64,000 nucleotides of DNA, taken from Ceratopteris richardii (lineage: Eukaryota; Streptophyta; Polypodiopsida; Polypodiales; Pteridaceae). The notes beneath the pieces were generated by a model. The model was not told the DNA's origin, did no database searches, and saw nothing but the letters and a program-made list of their open reading frames with translations. The position numbers were made by a program, and so were the translations under genes. Position 1 is the first letter of the stretch. The number at the start of each line of letters is the position of its first letter. The stretch covers positions 100,867,139-100,931,138 of the forward strand of contig CM035438.1 of NCBI GenBank assembly GCA_020310875.1. The letters are read 5' to 3'. Below, piece after piece: positions 1-10,900 of this stretch.

Positions 1-381
1 CTTCTATTTTTAACAAATCTCACTTAATCTATAAATGTAGAAATATAAATTATATCTATTTTCCTAATATGGTTAAATAGAGTCCTTTATAAATTAATAT
101 TCTTCATTCCAGATTTTAACAATTAGTTTTATATGAATGCAAATAAAATACGTAAAACAAAATTTTAAGACAAAGAAAAATACGACCTAAAATCAATTTT
201 ATCTTCAATCTGCTTCATCTTCAATTTGCTCATCTTTATGCATCTTAATTTGTTCTTCAAAGACCTGTTAAAACTCAACCAGCAACAGCTAGACACACAA
301 AATTAATAAATTTCATATTCAAATCTTCTCTTGGTTTTCCTGCAAAAGAAACCCACACTAAAGAAATTCATTCATACATAA
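1..381. other. AT-rich tail beyond element A pol, no gene seen
   Basis: This stretch lies just past the 3' end of the minus-strand pol of element A. It is strongly AT-rich and holds no convincing coding frame. It should contain the 3' untranslated part and perhaps the start of the 3' LTR of A, but no matching second LTR copy is in the window, so the LTR edge cannot be placed. A purine-rich stretch on the minus strand near 325-345 could be the polypurine tract. That is a guess from composition only. Confidence 0.4.
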
Positions 382-3300
382 TTAATCATGCTCATCATCA
401 AACATAACTTCATACATTTCATCATCTCTTTGTTTAAATAATTTAATTCTTTTGCCAGCAATTAAGTTTTTAAGAGGCGTGCCATCTAATTCGTGTAAGG
501 CATACATTCCATTATCATAGGTTTTGACTACCACATAAGGTCCAAACCAACGTCTTTTAAGTTTCCTACGGGCATCATACTGAGAATCAAACGTACTATC
601 ATACAGTAAAACCCAATCATTAACATAAATCGGCTTTGGCCTTAACCTATGTGATTTATCAAAATACTTCTTGTTTTTCAATCGAGAATATTTTAGTTTA
701 ACTATAGCCTCTTCTAAACGTTCATTCCCTTGCTCTAACTGCTGGATTCGCAGAGCTAATAAATCTTCTGTCGACAAATTATCTTCCCATGGTAACGTAG
801 TCCAAGTAAGAATTTGCGTATGCACAGGGAAAATTGGTTTCTGGCAATACATCAACTCTGCCGGCATATACCCCGTCGTTCTAGTGCAGGTCATTCTATC
901 GGCCCACAACGCAAATGGCAGATAAGTTGGCCAATTCTTAATTTCTCCATTACAAGCTTTGGAAATTGCTTTAATAATAGGAGAATGCCCTCGCTCAATC
1001 TTCCCATTAGCTTCAGGGTTGTAAGCAGTAGTAAGGGCTAAGCGAATTCCATGCCTAGCAAAGAATTCTCTAGCCTCCTGCGCATCTAACTCTCCCCTAT
1101 CAGCCACTACCTTTTCTACATAACCAAACCGTGAAATGACGTCCTCAAGAAGAAATTTGCATACATTCAAGGTTGTCTTAGATCTTAAAGCTCGGCCTTC
1201 TACATGATTCGTAAGATCTTCACGTGCCAAGACTATATATCTCATCTTATTGATACCTTTGGGCATGGTAACTAAGTCTACAACCCATTTATAATGGATG
1301 CATGGTGGATAGGTAGGATGCAACGGATCCCTATGTTTGACTGAGGAATGAATCTGACATATGTCACATGAATTCACATAATCTTTAACAGTAACATAAA
1401 TCCCTGGCCACCAGTATCCTTCTCTAATTTTTTCATACGTAGCTACAAAACCTTTATGTCCTGCCCATAAAGTATCATGCATACTCTTCATGACTTGTAA
1501 CTGAAGATCCTTAGTACCTAGTACTCGTTGTGGCAATCTAATTTTTCCCCTCGCATGTCTCCAAATGAAACCATCTTTCAGAAAAAAGTTGTAAGCTCTT
1601 TTCCTAATATTCCAAAATCTATTTGAAGACCATGAAGGTTCCCTAACCAAAGTACTTAAATACTTTCCAATATCCTGCCACTCTCCTTCGTATTCTTCAA
1701 TATTAAACTGTTCATATGCGTATGCTTTAGAATCATAATTGATTGCATTTATTTCTAATTCTGTTTCTTCCTCATTATCAAATCTACCTCGAGAAAGCAT
1801 ATCAACCACAGGATTAGATTTACCTGCAATATGTATCAAAACAGGATTTATAAACTTGATGTATGAAATCCATCTAAGCATGGCAATGTCGGGTGATGAA
1901 CAGTTTGTAATCATTCCAATCAGAGGTAGACAATCTGTCTCAACTATTACATTTGCACCTATAAAATATTCTTTATCGGATTTTAATGCCGTGACTAAAC
2001 CCCATAGTTCTCGTTTAATTTGCGGATAATTTCTTTGCGTATCGTGTAAAATCTTTGCTCCAAATCTCACAGCATACCTATTGCCCTCTTCATCGTCCTG
2101 ACCAATAACCCATCCTATTCCTATAGGGCTCGTATCAACAGTTAAAATGATAGGCTTTTGATCAGTATAATCTACTCGCTTTAAAATAGGAGCTTCAAGA
2201 AGTAATTTCTTTAACTTTTTCATAGCTTTTGAGTGTTCTTCAGTCCAAAGAAACTTTCGATTCTTCCTTAGTAAAGCATAAAGACAGTTTGCAACATGTG
2301 CATAGTGTGGGATCCAGATGGCATAAAACACACAAGCACCAAGGAATCGTCTTACCTCACTAATATTACTACAGGTTTCAGAAATCTTGTTTATAGCGTC
2401 GACTTTAGGTGGATATGGCCTCCGACCGTAATGTCCACATAAATGCCCAATTATAAGTATCTCATTGACACCAAAAACAGATTTCTCAATGGAGAATGTG
2501 AGACCAACCTCTTCAAATCTCTGGAAAATCCTTTCACAGTCAGAGATATGATCTACTACAAACTTCCTGCAGCCAGAGGAATCTAAAGTTTCATCTTTCG
2601 CATTCTCAATACATCCTTTAATAGGAATGTCATCAATAAATGGCATGGCTATATTAGGAATGAAGTCATGTAATACTGAATTCATGGTGTTCATCATATG
2701 CGCTACTGAATTAGTAGCTCCTTGCGGCAAAGTGCACATGCGAACTAAGCCTAAAGGAGTTTTCATGGTCGTAATGTCTCTACTTTCAATAGCAAGCTGA
2801 AATTGATCGTAGCCAGAAAACAAGTCTCCCATTGAGTAAATGGCATAACCAGCAAAGGCTTCAGCGAATTCTCCTACAATGGGCCCAGTACCTACATTCC
2901 TAATAGTAACCTTGTTAACAGGTTGTAAATCTTGAATGAACCGTAACTTGCCATTTTTCTTTGGAACAGTAAACCACCTATTTGAGTAGGGTGCAGACGA
3001 TGGCTCTAAAATTCGCATGTGAATCTTTTCCTTAAGAAGCCACATTAACTCTGGTAAATGGGCTTTCGGAATAGGTATGGGTCGAAGATTCCATGGAATG
3101 TGAGGCACTGTAAAGATGATCATTGGTGGTACAATTTTTGGGTCTGCACAACCTATCTCATGGGAATATAAAGAAAATGCCTTTCCATGCTTTCTAATCA
3201 CTCTTTGAAATAGTTCACGTTCCTCGGGTAACAAAAAATTTTCATCATTTCCTATCTTGATTAGCTTTAAAGTTTCTTCTGTGAAGGTATGACCTATATT

Positions 3301-3675
3301 TGTGCGCTCTCTTAAATAAGGATCATTGGTAACTTTCCTAAACTTCTCTTCACTCTCTCGTGGTAAAGATTGGGCAATCGGTTTAACTTTTTTATCAACG
3401 GTTTTGTATTTTGTATTTACTTTTGCTTCCTTTTCATTACTCATGACAAATTTAATAATCAAATCATATTCTTCAATAGAATTTAAAAGTACAAATCTAA
3501 AATTTTCTTTTTCATGCAAAATATTTTGAAGTTCTTCAATCAATGATTTTGAAGATAAAGTTTCAATTACGGTTTCAATGTGTTCATCATATGAAATGAA
3601 TCCTTTCTCTTTATAAAATTTTTCATAATGTTTTATAATTTTTTTAGGAATTTGTTTATAATGACTGAATTGCAA
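382..3675 (-). CDS. Element A pol: RT, RNase H, integrase
   Basis: One open frame of 1097 residues. Residues about 1-130 are a poorly conserved linker. The reverse transcriptase begins near residue 200: PKKNGKLRFIQDLQPVNKV, then the GYDQFQLAIES region, LPQGATNSVAHM and the catalytic box FIDDIPIKG. RNase H follows (ILTVDTSPIGIGWVIG, then ETDCLPLIGM and a DMLSRGRF end motif). Integrase has an H2C2 zinc module (HDTLWAGHKG to CDICQIH), then DDE core motifs around VVDLVTMP, VADRGELD and NPEANGKIERGH, and a C-terminal segment with KLKRRWFGPYVVVK. It copies element RNA into DNA and inserts it. The catalytic box is FIDD rather than the YVDD of B and C. It looks whole along this frame and is the best preserved gypsy pol here. 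Confidence 0.9.
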   Translation of the reverse strand: MQFSHYKQIPKKIIKHYEKFYKEKGFISYDEHIETVIETLSSKSLIEELQNILHEKENFRFVLLNSIEEYDLIIKFVMSNEKEAKVNTKYKTVDKKVKPIAQSLPRESEEKFRKVTNDPYLRERTNIGHTFTEETLKLIKIGNDENFLLPEERELFQRVIRKHGKAFSLYSHEIGCADPKIVPPMIIFTVPHIPWNLRPIPIPKAHLPELMWLLKEKIHMRILEPSSAPYSNRWFTVPKKNGKLRFIQDLQPVNKVTIRNVGTGPIVGEFAEAFAGYAIYSMGDLFSGYDQFQLAIESRDITTMKTPLGLVRMCTLPQGATNSVAHMMNTMNSVLHDFIPNIAMPFIDDIPIKGCIENAKDETLDSSGCRKFVVDHISDCERIFQRFEEVGLTFSIEKSVFGVNEILIIGHLCGHYGRRPYPPKVDAINKISETCSNISEVRRFLGACVFYAIWIPHYAHVANCLYALLRKNRKFLWTEEHSKAMKKLKKLLLEAPILKRVDYTDQKPIILTVDTSPIGIGWVIGQDDEEGNRYAVRFGAKILHDTQRNYPQIKRELWGLVTALKSDKEYFIGANVIVETDCLPLIGMITNCSSPDIAMLRWISYIKFINPVLIHIAGKSNPVVDMLSRGRFDNEEETELEINAINYDSKAYAYEQFNIEEYEGEWQDIGKYLSTLVREPSWSSNRFWNIRKRAYNFFLKDGFIWRHARGKIRLPQRVLGTKDLQLQVMKSMHDTLWAGHKGFVATYEKIREGYWWPGIYVTVKDYVNSCDICQIHSSVKHRDPLHPTYPPCIHYKWVVDLVTMPKGINKMRYIVLAREDLTNHVEGRALRSKTTLNVCKFLLEDVISRFGYVEKVVADRGELDAQEAREFFARHGIRLALTTAYNPEANGKIERGHSPIIKAISKACNGEIKNWPTYLPFALWADRMTCTRTTGYMPAELMYCQKPIFPVHTQILTWTTLPWEDNLSTEDLLALRIQQLEQGNERLEEAIVKLKYSRLKNKKYFDKSHRLRPKPIYVNDWVLLYDSTFDSQYDARRKLKRRWFGPYVVVKTYDNGMYALHELDGTPLKNLIAGKRIKLFKQRDDEMYEVMFDDEHD

Positions 3676-3776
3676 ATATGATGAAGGGAAATATAAAGAA
3701 AAACTATCTAAAGTATCTACAGATGGGTGCGAGACATCAAACCAAGAACCACCGTTGTCTCGCTCAACAGTGGCAT

Positions 3777-4466
3777 CTAGGCAAAATTTTGATCATAATA
3801 AGTTTCAAACTCACGAAGAGGCATATGATCTTCACGTATCTTTTCATGTGAACGGATGGGCGTCTTCCTAATTTGCTCCCTATTTCGTACATGGTTTGGG
3901 CTGACTATCATAACTTGGAGCGATTGTAGATCATCTTTAGATCTAATTCTTGCGTATGCTGAGCCGTCATCTATTACTTTAGTCTCCATTCTGGCTTCAA
4001 ATATGAATGGTTGACCTAAGATAATTTCATAAGAGCAGTTGTCCTGAATGAAAAAGTGGAATGTCTCAGAGATTCCACCTATCATTAGAGGTATGTTGGC
4101 ACATGCTCCTAGGAGTGATCCACAACCATTGTCCGCGGTTCGCATTATCCAGCCGTGATTTTTATCAATAGGCCATTTAAACTTATCATATAATCCTTTC
4201 GAAATCACATTGATTTCAGACCCAGAGTCAATTAGGGCTAAAGCGGAATATGATCTCTTTTGATCTCCTAAGTTAACTTTAATCTCCGGTGTGCCTCTCG
4301 CCCAAAAACTTTTTCTAAAATCACTCTCTGAGTTTTTTGTTTCGTCATCTGGTACAATCGGCCCTAAGAAATTTTTGTTCACATTACAGGTATTATCTTC
4401 TTCATCCTCTGAGTCTAAAGAAAGAGATTCATGAATCAAGTGAGTTACATCGGCAACATCTTGCAT
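3777..4466 (-). CDS. Element A retropepsin-type aspartic protease
   Basis: This 229-residue frame lies just upstream of the pol of element A on the same strand. An acidic N-terminal part (about residues 1-60) is followed by a retropepsin-like domain. The active-site motif is ALIDSGSEINVIS near residue 78, and the later IILGQPF motif lies near residue 148, both typical of plant gypsy proteases that process the Gag-Pol polyprotein. The C-terminal tail is basic. No CCHC zinc knuckle or gag homology is visible upstream. The two protease motifs in the right spacing make the family call firm; the frame's relation to pol during expression is not known. Confidence 0.8.
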   Translation of the reverse strand: MQDVADVTHLIHESLSLDSEDEEDNTCNVNKNFLGPIVPDDETKNSESDFRKSFWARGTPEIKVNLGDQKRSYSALALIDSGSEINVISKGLYDKFKWPIDKNHGWIMRTADNGCGSLLGACANIPLMIGGISETFHFFIQDNCSYEIILGQPFIFEARMETKVIDDGSAYARIRSKDDLQSLQVMIVSPNHVRNREQIRKTPIRSHEKIREDHMPLREFETYYDQNFA

Positions 4467-4499
4467 CTCTACCTCTTGTGACAGAGGGAATCTCTTCCT

Positions 4500-5112
4500 T
4501 TTAATTAGTTTAATAAAATTTTCCTTAAATTCAATTTTTGTTATTGAGGACTTAATTGCACATACATGATTAAATAATTAATTAAACCATATTTTAATTT
4601 TTATTATTGAACCAATGTTTAGTTATAGATTAATTTCCTTAAATATTAATTATTTTAACCCTTGAAACATTCTAAATCCCTAAAACCCTACTTAAAACCC
4701 ATCAGAAACTCATGAAAACCCTTTAAAACCCTTCTAAACCCTATCTCTAACCCATGATAAATCATCTAAACCCTTAACATTAACCCAATGGAATCATTTT
4801 AAGATCCTTTGGATTAATCCTACTGACTTAACTTATATAAACTTATGAAACCCTAGGGGTATATACTCACATGTCTTATATGTATCAATTTAAAACACTC
4901 ATTAAATGAGTAATTAGGGTAACCCTAATATGAACACATATTCTTCATCATTTCTTGTACCTGCAAATACTTCAAAAGTAGTTAATTCAATCCAGAACAA
5001 CTGATCAATAGTGAAAAAGAGGTTTAGAATTCACCAATTAAGTTGCTTTTATTTCCTCTGGTTATCAACTGGAAGATGCAAATCTTCCCGACAATGCTTG
5101 AGCTACACCAAA
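4500..5112 (+). repeat. Probable 5' LTR of element B (left edge not placed)
   Basis: This AT-rich, non-coding stretch sits directly before the tRNA-Asp primer site of element B, where the 5' LTR must end, near the CTACACCA at 5104-5110. A TATA-like TTATATAAACTT lies near 4835. Between about 4660 and 4770 it is rich in degenerate AACCCTA heptamers. The left edge is uncertain because no second copy is in the window: the 3' half of B is absent. The boundary with element A is put near 4500 because the protease frame of A ends just before. Confidence 0.55.
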
Positions 5113-5115
5113 TTT

Positions 5116-5133
5116 TGGCGCCGTTGCCGGGGA
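5116..5133 (+). promoter_or_regulatory. Primer binding site, tRNA-Asp type (element B)
   Basis: TGGCGCCGTTGCCGGGGA is the complement of the 3' end of plant tRNA-Asp including CCA, recalled from plant tRNA sequences. It primes minus-strand DNA synthesis in several plant gypsy lineages. It follows the probable LTR end by a few bases and fixes the element's orientation as plus. Confidence 0.9.
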
Positions 5134-5454
5134 GAGAGCTTCGAGGACGAGCATTGTGATGGTAAGATCGTAGATTTGCGACGTTGGAAGGTAAAAAAAC
5201 TGTCATTTCAGTTCATTTTTTGTTTTTTCCTCTTCATCTTCATCATCATCATCATCTCCACCTTCTTCCATCTTCTTCTTCATAGAAAATTCTTGTTTTT
5301 TAGTGCATTTTCACCATCTTCATACCATTTTTCATGCATTATTGTGTGTGAAGGAGTTAGGAGGTGCAAGGGAGAGCAAGCGCTGTGTTTTTTTCATGAT
5401 TTTCTGCTCATACGAAGCTCGCCATAGCCAGCGCTCAGAAATTTGAATTTCCCG

Positions 5455-6290
5455 CCAAAAAACGCGATTCTGTGATGAAAATCGCGATTCTGTGAAAATT
5501 CAAATTTTTTTGAAAAATCACGATTTTCTGTTTTCCCGCCTAAAAGTTGGTTGAAAAAAATCACGATTCTGTGGTCATTTTCAGAATCGCGATTCTGTGA
5601 TTGTGGTCAAAATCGCGATTCTCACAAATCACGATTTTCAGTCAAAAAACACGATTTTGAGAAAACACGATTCCCTACTCAAAATCGCGATTCTCAAAAA
5701 ATCACGATTTTCAGTAAAAAACACGATTTTGTGAAAAAAAGGCGATTCTGTGTAATCACGATTTTTTGCTCAAAATCGCGATTTTCTAAAAACACGATTT
5801 TGTGCTCAACATCGCGATTTTCATGCCAAAAACACGATTCTGAGAAAATACGATTTTCAGCGGGTTCAAAATCGCGATTCTCAAAAACACGATTTTGTGC
5901 TCAAAATCACGATTTTCATATCAAAAGAAACACGATTTTCAGCGGGCTCAAAATCGCGATTCTCACAAATCACGATTTTCAGCCAAAAACACGATTTTGT
6001 AAATCATGATTCTCTGAGTCAAAATCGCGATTTTCAAAAACACGATTTTGTGCCCAACATCGCGATTTTCAGAAACACGATTTTGTGCTCAACATCGCGA
6101 TTTTCATGCCAAAAACATGATTCTGAGAAGCAACATCATGATTTTCAGAAACACGATTTTGTGATCAAAATCGCGATTTTCAGAAACACGATTTTGTGAT
6201 CAAAATCGCGATTTTCAAAACACGATTTTGTGAAAACACGATTTTGTGAACACGATTCTCTGAAAGTTCACAAAATCGCGATTTTCTCCA
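5455..6290 (+). repeat. Degenerate palindromic array in element B leader
   Basis: About 830 bp between the primer site and gag is built from short variants of CACGATTTTGTG and AAAATCGCGATTTTC, in loose units of about 25-35 bases. Spacers such as CTCAAA, GCCAAAAA and AGCGGG recur. The core ATCGCGAT is self-complementary, and CACGATTTTGTG is nearly so. Frames that run through it are compositional artefacts (strings of S, R, F, D, H, K) and are not called genes. No similar array occurs elsewhere in the window, but element C has a different array at the same place. Confidence 0.9.
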
Positions 6291-6482
6291 AAGGTCCTGT
6301 TTGCCTGTTTTGACCCCAGGAGCCTGAAATGGCATAACTTTTTCATCCAAAGTCCATTTTTTGAGCTCTATAGCTCGTTGGAAAGCTCGTTTCAAATCCT
6401 ACACGGGGACTAGGGAACCAAGGGGACTCCAAAGAATTTTGAACCATACCAAGGGGAAAATTTGGACTCTTGACTAAAGCTT

Positions 6483-7918
6483 ATGAACCTGAGATCTGGT
6501 AGACACTTAGGCAAGGATAAACAAAGCATTAGATCTTCTGAGGCTAGTGTCAACCATACATCCAAGTCTTGGGCACAACAACTAAGTGGTCATCTTTTAC
6601 TAAGTTCAGACACAAGTAATTCAGAAATGTCTTTTAGTATGGGAAAACCTGCAGGTGGCTCAGGGACTGCCCATCTACAAACACCAGAAGGTCCCTATAA
6701 GACACAGTTGGAATATATTCGGACCAACCAATTAGGTGCTCGCATCTATGAGGATGGTCTGAGGCGATCAGTGGTCCAACTCAAAAATCCAGATCAATCC
6801 TTTGGACTTGAACACCCGCTGGTCAAGTTCGAAGAGGGTTCATACATTGATAAGGAAGGAACCATGTATGTGGTCACCAACCTACCAGATAGGACTGATG
6901 AGTTTGGAAATGTCATTCCTGAGAATGAAATAGGAGACCTAGAACAAGGAAATGTAGGACAAGGACCCCAGACTCCTAGAGGTAAGTCAGTTTTGACCCG
7001 AGTGATCACTCCAGACTCGATCCCTCAAGATAACAAAAGCATAGAACTATTTTTGAATAGAGAAACAGAGGAAGCCTTTTGGAGATTCAAGCCATATCAA
7101 CCTAGCCAATTGGGCATAGTCATCATCTACGAGTTCAAGGATCCAGAGATACCAGGCAAAGTTGTCTACCTGGATAACACATCAGAGAAAATTTTCTTGG
7201 TAACAAAACATGATAGACATGCATATACTTGGAAGAATGAATTGATTTTCCCCCCACCAAGATCCAATGTTTCCCATGGCCTCCAAGGAGTAGGATCATC
7301 CCACGCTCATGAAGCTCAGAGAGAAAGAGCTAGAGAGAGACCTGAGGTAAGTTTTGCACACACCGTAGGCAGGAATAGATCAGGATTTGAAAATGAAAGA
7401 CCTGAAGAGAGAGACATCAAGCACATAGGCAACAAAGAGATGAACATGATTTTCCATTGCCTAGACCCCGAGAGCACCCAAGAACCCTTAGATCCACTCA
7501 AGTGATCAAGGCAATGAAGAATTATTTTGACGGGTCAGGAGATCCTTATGATCATGTGGCCGAGTTCAAACAAGTGTTAAGAGCTGAACAGGTTGAGGAC
7601 TTGTTCACCCAGTACGAGGCATTTGGTTTGACTCTTAAGGGCACTACCTTGGCTTGGTTTCAACCACTGAGTAGTCGCAACTATCGCGATATAGGTCAAC
7701 TGCTAGACGAATTCATTGTAGAATTTTCCAAGAGTGGTATCAGGCATAACACATCGTCCCTGATCCACAGTTTCAAGCAGACACCCCAAGAAACAGTGCG
7801 ACTAGCAGGTAGAAGGTTCAGACAGTACCTAGAAAGATGCCCTACTCCAGAGTTACCCACACCAGCTAAACAAGTGGCTTTGTTCTTAGATGGCTTACTA
7901 AGCACAAAATTAAGATAA
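6483..7918 (+). pseudogene. Element B gag, N-terminal and core part
   Basis: Coding starts with MNLRSGRHLG at 6483, matching the MNLRSGRVLS start of gag in element C, which supports this start. The first ~300 residues are a low-complexity N-terminal region. The retrotransposon Gag core lies at about 7510-7918: YFDGSGDPYDHVAEFKQ, then LAWFQPLSS and FRQYLERCPTPE, a layout typical of plant gypsy capsid regions. The product would form the virus-like particle that packages element RNA. The leader array lies immediately upstream. It is treated as a fossil, with few breaks in this part. Confidence 0.85.
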
Positions 7919-7921
7919 TAT

Positions 7922-10900
7922 GTGTACTTGAAAGAGCCTAGATCCATAGAAGAGTGCGTGCGGACGTGCATCGACATAGAAGATAACTTGGGTGAGGAGT
8001 TAGGATTATCCAAACTCTATAAGGATTCAGATAGTTCTACTAGTCATACTTCAAAAATCTCCACGGAAATAGAGGAGATAGCTGAGCAAGTTGCCAAGAA
8101 GCTGGGAGTCCAAAATAAACAAACACAGAGAGTCACTCCAGTGAATCGGTGTTATACTTGTGGGGGTGACCACATGGCTAATGTATGCCCAATGCAAAAC
8201 CAAAACATTAGAGAAAGGAATGCTCCATATTGCACTATTGAGAGAAAATACACAAACCACACGGCTCAAGATTGTCCCTACAATAGGCAGGCTGTTAGAC
8301 AGAATTATCAGCAACCTTACCCACAAGGTAGGTATCAGAACCAATACCAACAGCCATATTATAGACCACAACAGCAATATCAGGTACCATATAGGCCACA
8401 ACCTGTCTTGGGAAACCAACCACGAGCTCCAGCCAACGTGATTCCAGTCAAATATGCTGTGGGAGAGGAAAATCGAAATAGAGCATTGGTGCCCCTAACC
8501 CCATTGATACCAGATAATGATTCTCATGCTCATAGTTCAGACTACTCCCATGAAGGTAGTCCACATGCGTATTACATAGAGTCACCTGAACATAGTGAGA
8601 TTTACTCGTATCAATATGAGGAACCACCTATGGAGCAAAATTGGGAGCCAGAATACTCCAATGTCATGTACACAAATCCTAACCCTAGGCCCCAATTGAG
8701 ACAAATGAGACCACAAGCCCCTAGAGGATCTTGTTTTAGATGTCAAGGTGATCATTTCATTCGTGACTGTCCCCACCCATCATCTTCGAGTCAAGGACAG
8801 GCTATCACAATACAGGCTTTTTGCCCTGATTGTGGCAAAGACCATCTCCCTAGAGATTGTCCAAGAAACCCCTCCAGTGCACCAAAGATTACACCCATTA
8901 ATGTGGTAGGCTTAGTGGCGGATTCAAGCTCAAGTAGCAGTAATGTGGCACCTATACAGGCAGTTACTAGGGCACAAGCATTAAAACAAGATAAACCAGC
9001 AGAGCAATCGGAGTCGAGTGAATCAGGAGAGCCTAGTAAGAGGAAAACAAGAACATGGAAGGATACCAGAGAAAAGGCCAATCGTAAGTGGAATAAAAAG
9101 TTATCGGAACTAGAAGAAAGCTTGAAAGAAGCAAAAACAAAAATAGAAGACATTGCATCTCAAAACCCCCCGCATGCCGAAACTCCATCCATTCCACCTC
9201 ATCGCACCCCACCACCCATTGTAAATAGACCGCAACCAGGGTCTGTTCTTGCAGATCCAACCCCAGAAGGCTTGGACATGATGTTCAAGGCCTACCAGGC
9301 TCGACTTCAAGAAGGGCCTACAGCTGCAAATCTAGACAAGAGTTACCCTAGAGCGGATTTAGAGATTGAACGAATGAAAATGTGCATGAAAATGGTAGAA
9401 CAAGCTCAAGCTATACTTGAGACTAGTCAAAAGTTCAATCAGACAAACTCTGTCAAACCAGATTTGCATTTCCAGGGCTTACTAGAACGATTAGAGCAGT
9501 TGGTAAACAAACCACAAGTTCCTTTACCTCCACAGGCTCAACCAGTTATTGAAAGAGGAAGCTCACCACCAATGGGAGCTTATGTTCCTAATTCCACGGA
9601 TCTAGGAATACCTCCTTCAATTCAACAGTACTCTCAAGAATTCTTGCGGGAAATACAAGAAGAGAAATGGGCCAAGGAGAAGGGTAATTCCCCTCCTATT
9701 CCTGAGATTGATGATCTTCATGATCAATTTCCCCAAGACATTCCATCTATTTACGGAGATGAAGCAGAACAACAAGAAGACGAAAGGTTAGATTTTGAAT
9801 CTAATACCTTAGAAGAACTGCCTCAATTTCCAGGCCCATGGGAATCTGAATCTCTCCAGATTAGAGCTCCCACAATACTAGTAAGAAATGAACACTCACT
9901 GGTTCCAAGGAACACGGATGTCGTGAAGAACACTAAGGTTCAGTGTCATCTCACTGTAGAAGAGCTGCTCAAAGCAAAACCTGAGCTTTGGAATCATGTG
10001 AAGAATCAGGTTCCAGAACTTGATTCCAACATGCCAAAAGCAGGCTCCAAGCAAAGGGTACCAGAGATACCTCTAGACAAAATAGGGGACATGTGTGAGG
10101 GTGAAGAAGGTAATACTTATCTCCCAATCACCTACCAAGGTTACACAACCAAAGCAATCATAGATTCAGGTGCTGGTGTTGCTATTGCGACCACCTCCTT
10201 GTGGAAGCAATGGGGCAAGCCCACATTAAGACCAACTAGAATGAAGCTTCAAATGGCTGATGGTCATTTTGAAAGACCTCTAGGATTGCTAGAAGGGATC
10301 ACTCTAACCACTTGTGGTGTAGAGTTTGAGCACACATTTGCTATATGTGACTTTGAGAAAAATAATGTCTATGAGATGATCCTAGAAAGACCCTTCCTAC
10401 GACAATTGCAAATAGTACAGGATTGGGGAACTAACTCCTTGTACTTACAGCACTTAGGGGTCACCACCAAGGTCAATTTGAAGGATTACACCTTCAGAGA
10501 TGTACCACCCCTACAGTGGAATTCTATCCACAAAGCGAAAGAAGATTCCATCTCTGTGCATTCTGAAAGTTCACCTAATCCATCATGGCTGCATGAAGAT
10601 ACTCATTTGTGGATGTGCAAGGTCGCAAAGGAAGAGGAAAAACGTTTAAAGGCAAGAGAAGAAGGAACTTCGCTAGGAGATAGACCAGTTAGAGACCCAT
10701 CCTACACACCGATGATCTTTCCAGATGAGGAGTTTGAGCCTCATGGCTGGCCAGAAATCTTAGCCACCATGGACATTGCTGTCAATGAGGAACAGTGGAC
10801 ACCTCATTGTGATGAGGAGGGTTATGATATCTCAGTGTTCATGTGTCAACCCTTGCTAGAAGAATGTGACCCTAGTGATGTCATAGAAGAAGAAGAGAAT

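Larger units (their letters stand above)
1..4500 (-). mobile_element. Element A: Ty3/gypsy retrotransposon fossil, partial
   Basis: This is a minus-strand Ty3/gypsy element. Readable parts, in transcription order, are an aspartic protease frame (3777-4466) and a long pol with RT, RNase H and integrase (382-3675). No gag is seen upstream of the protease; the sequence there passes into the LTR region of element B. The order RT-RNase H-integrase places it in Ty3/gypsy rather than copia. Its RT differs strongly from those of B, C and D, so it is a separate lineage. Pol looks whole, but the element as a whole is incomplete inside the window. No LTR pair is available to date it; the open pol suggests it is not very old. 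Confidence 0.85.

Noticed and set aside
1739-2029. Plus-strand frames opposite the pol of element A and similar antisense frames throughout
   Set aside because: They are shadows of well supported coding frames on the other strand and carry no domain motifs.
5551-6199. Plus-strand frames of 100-152 residues across the leader array
   Set aside because: They are compositional products of the CACGATTTT repeats, with the same few residues recurring in all frames.
5455-6290. Regularly spaced repeats that at first glance resemble a CRISPR-type array
   Set aside because: Units are degenerate, spacers are short and repetitive rather than unique, the context is a plant gypsy leader, and no cas-like genes exist nearby.
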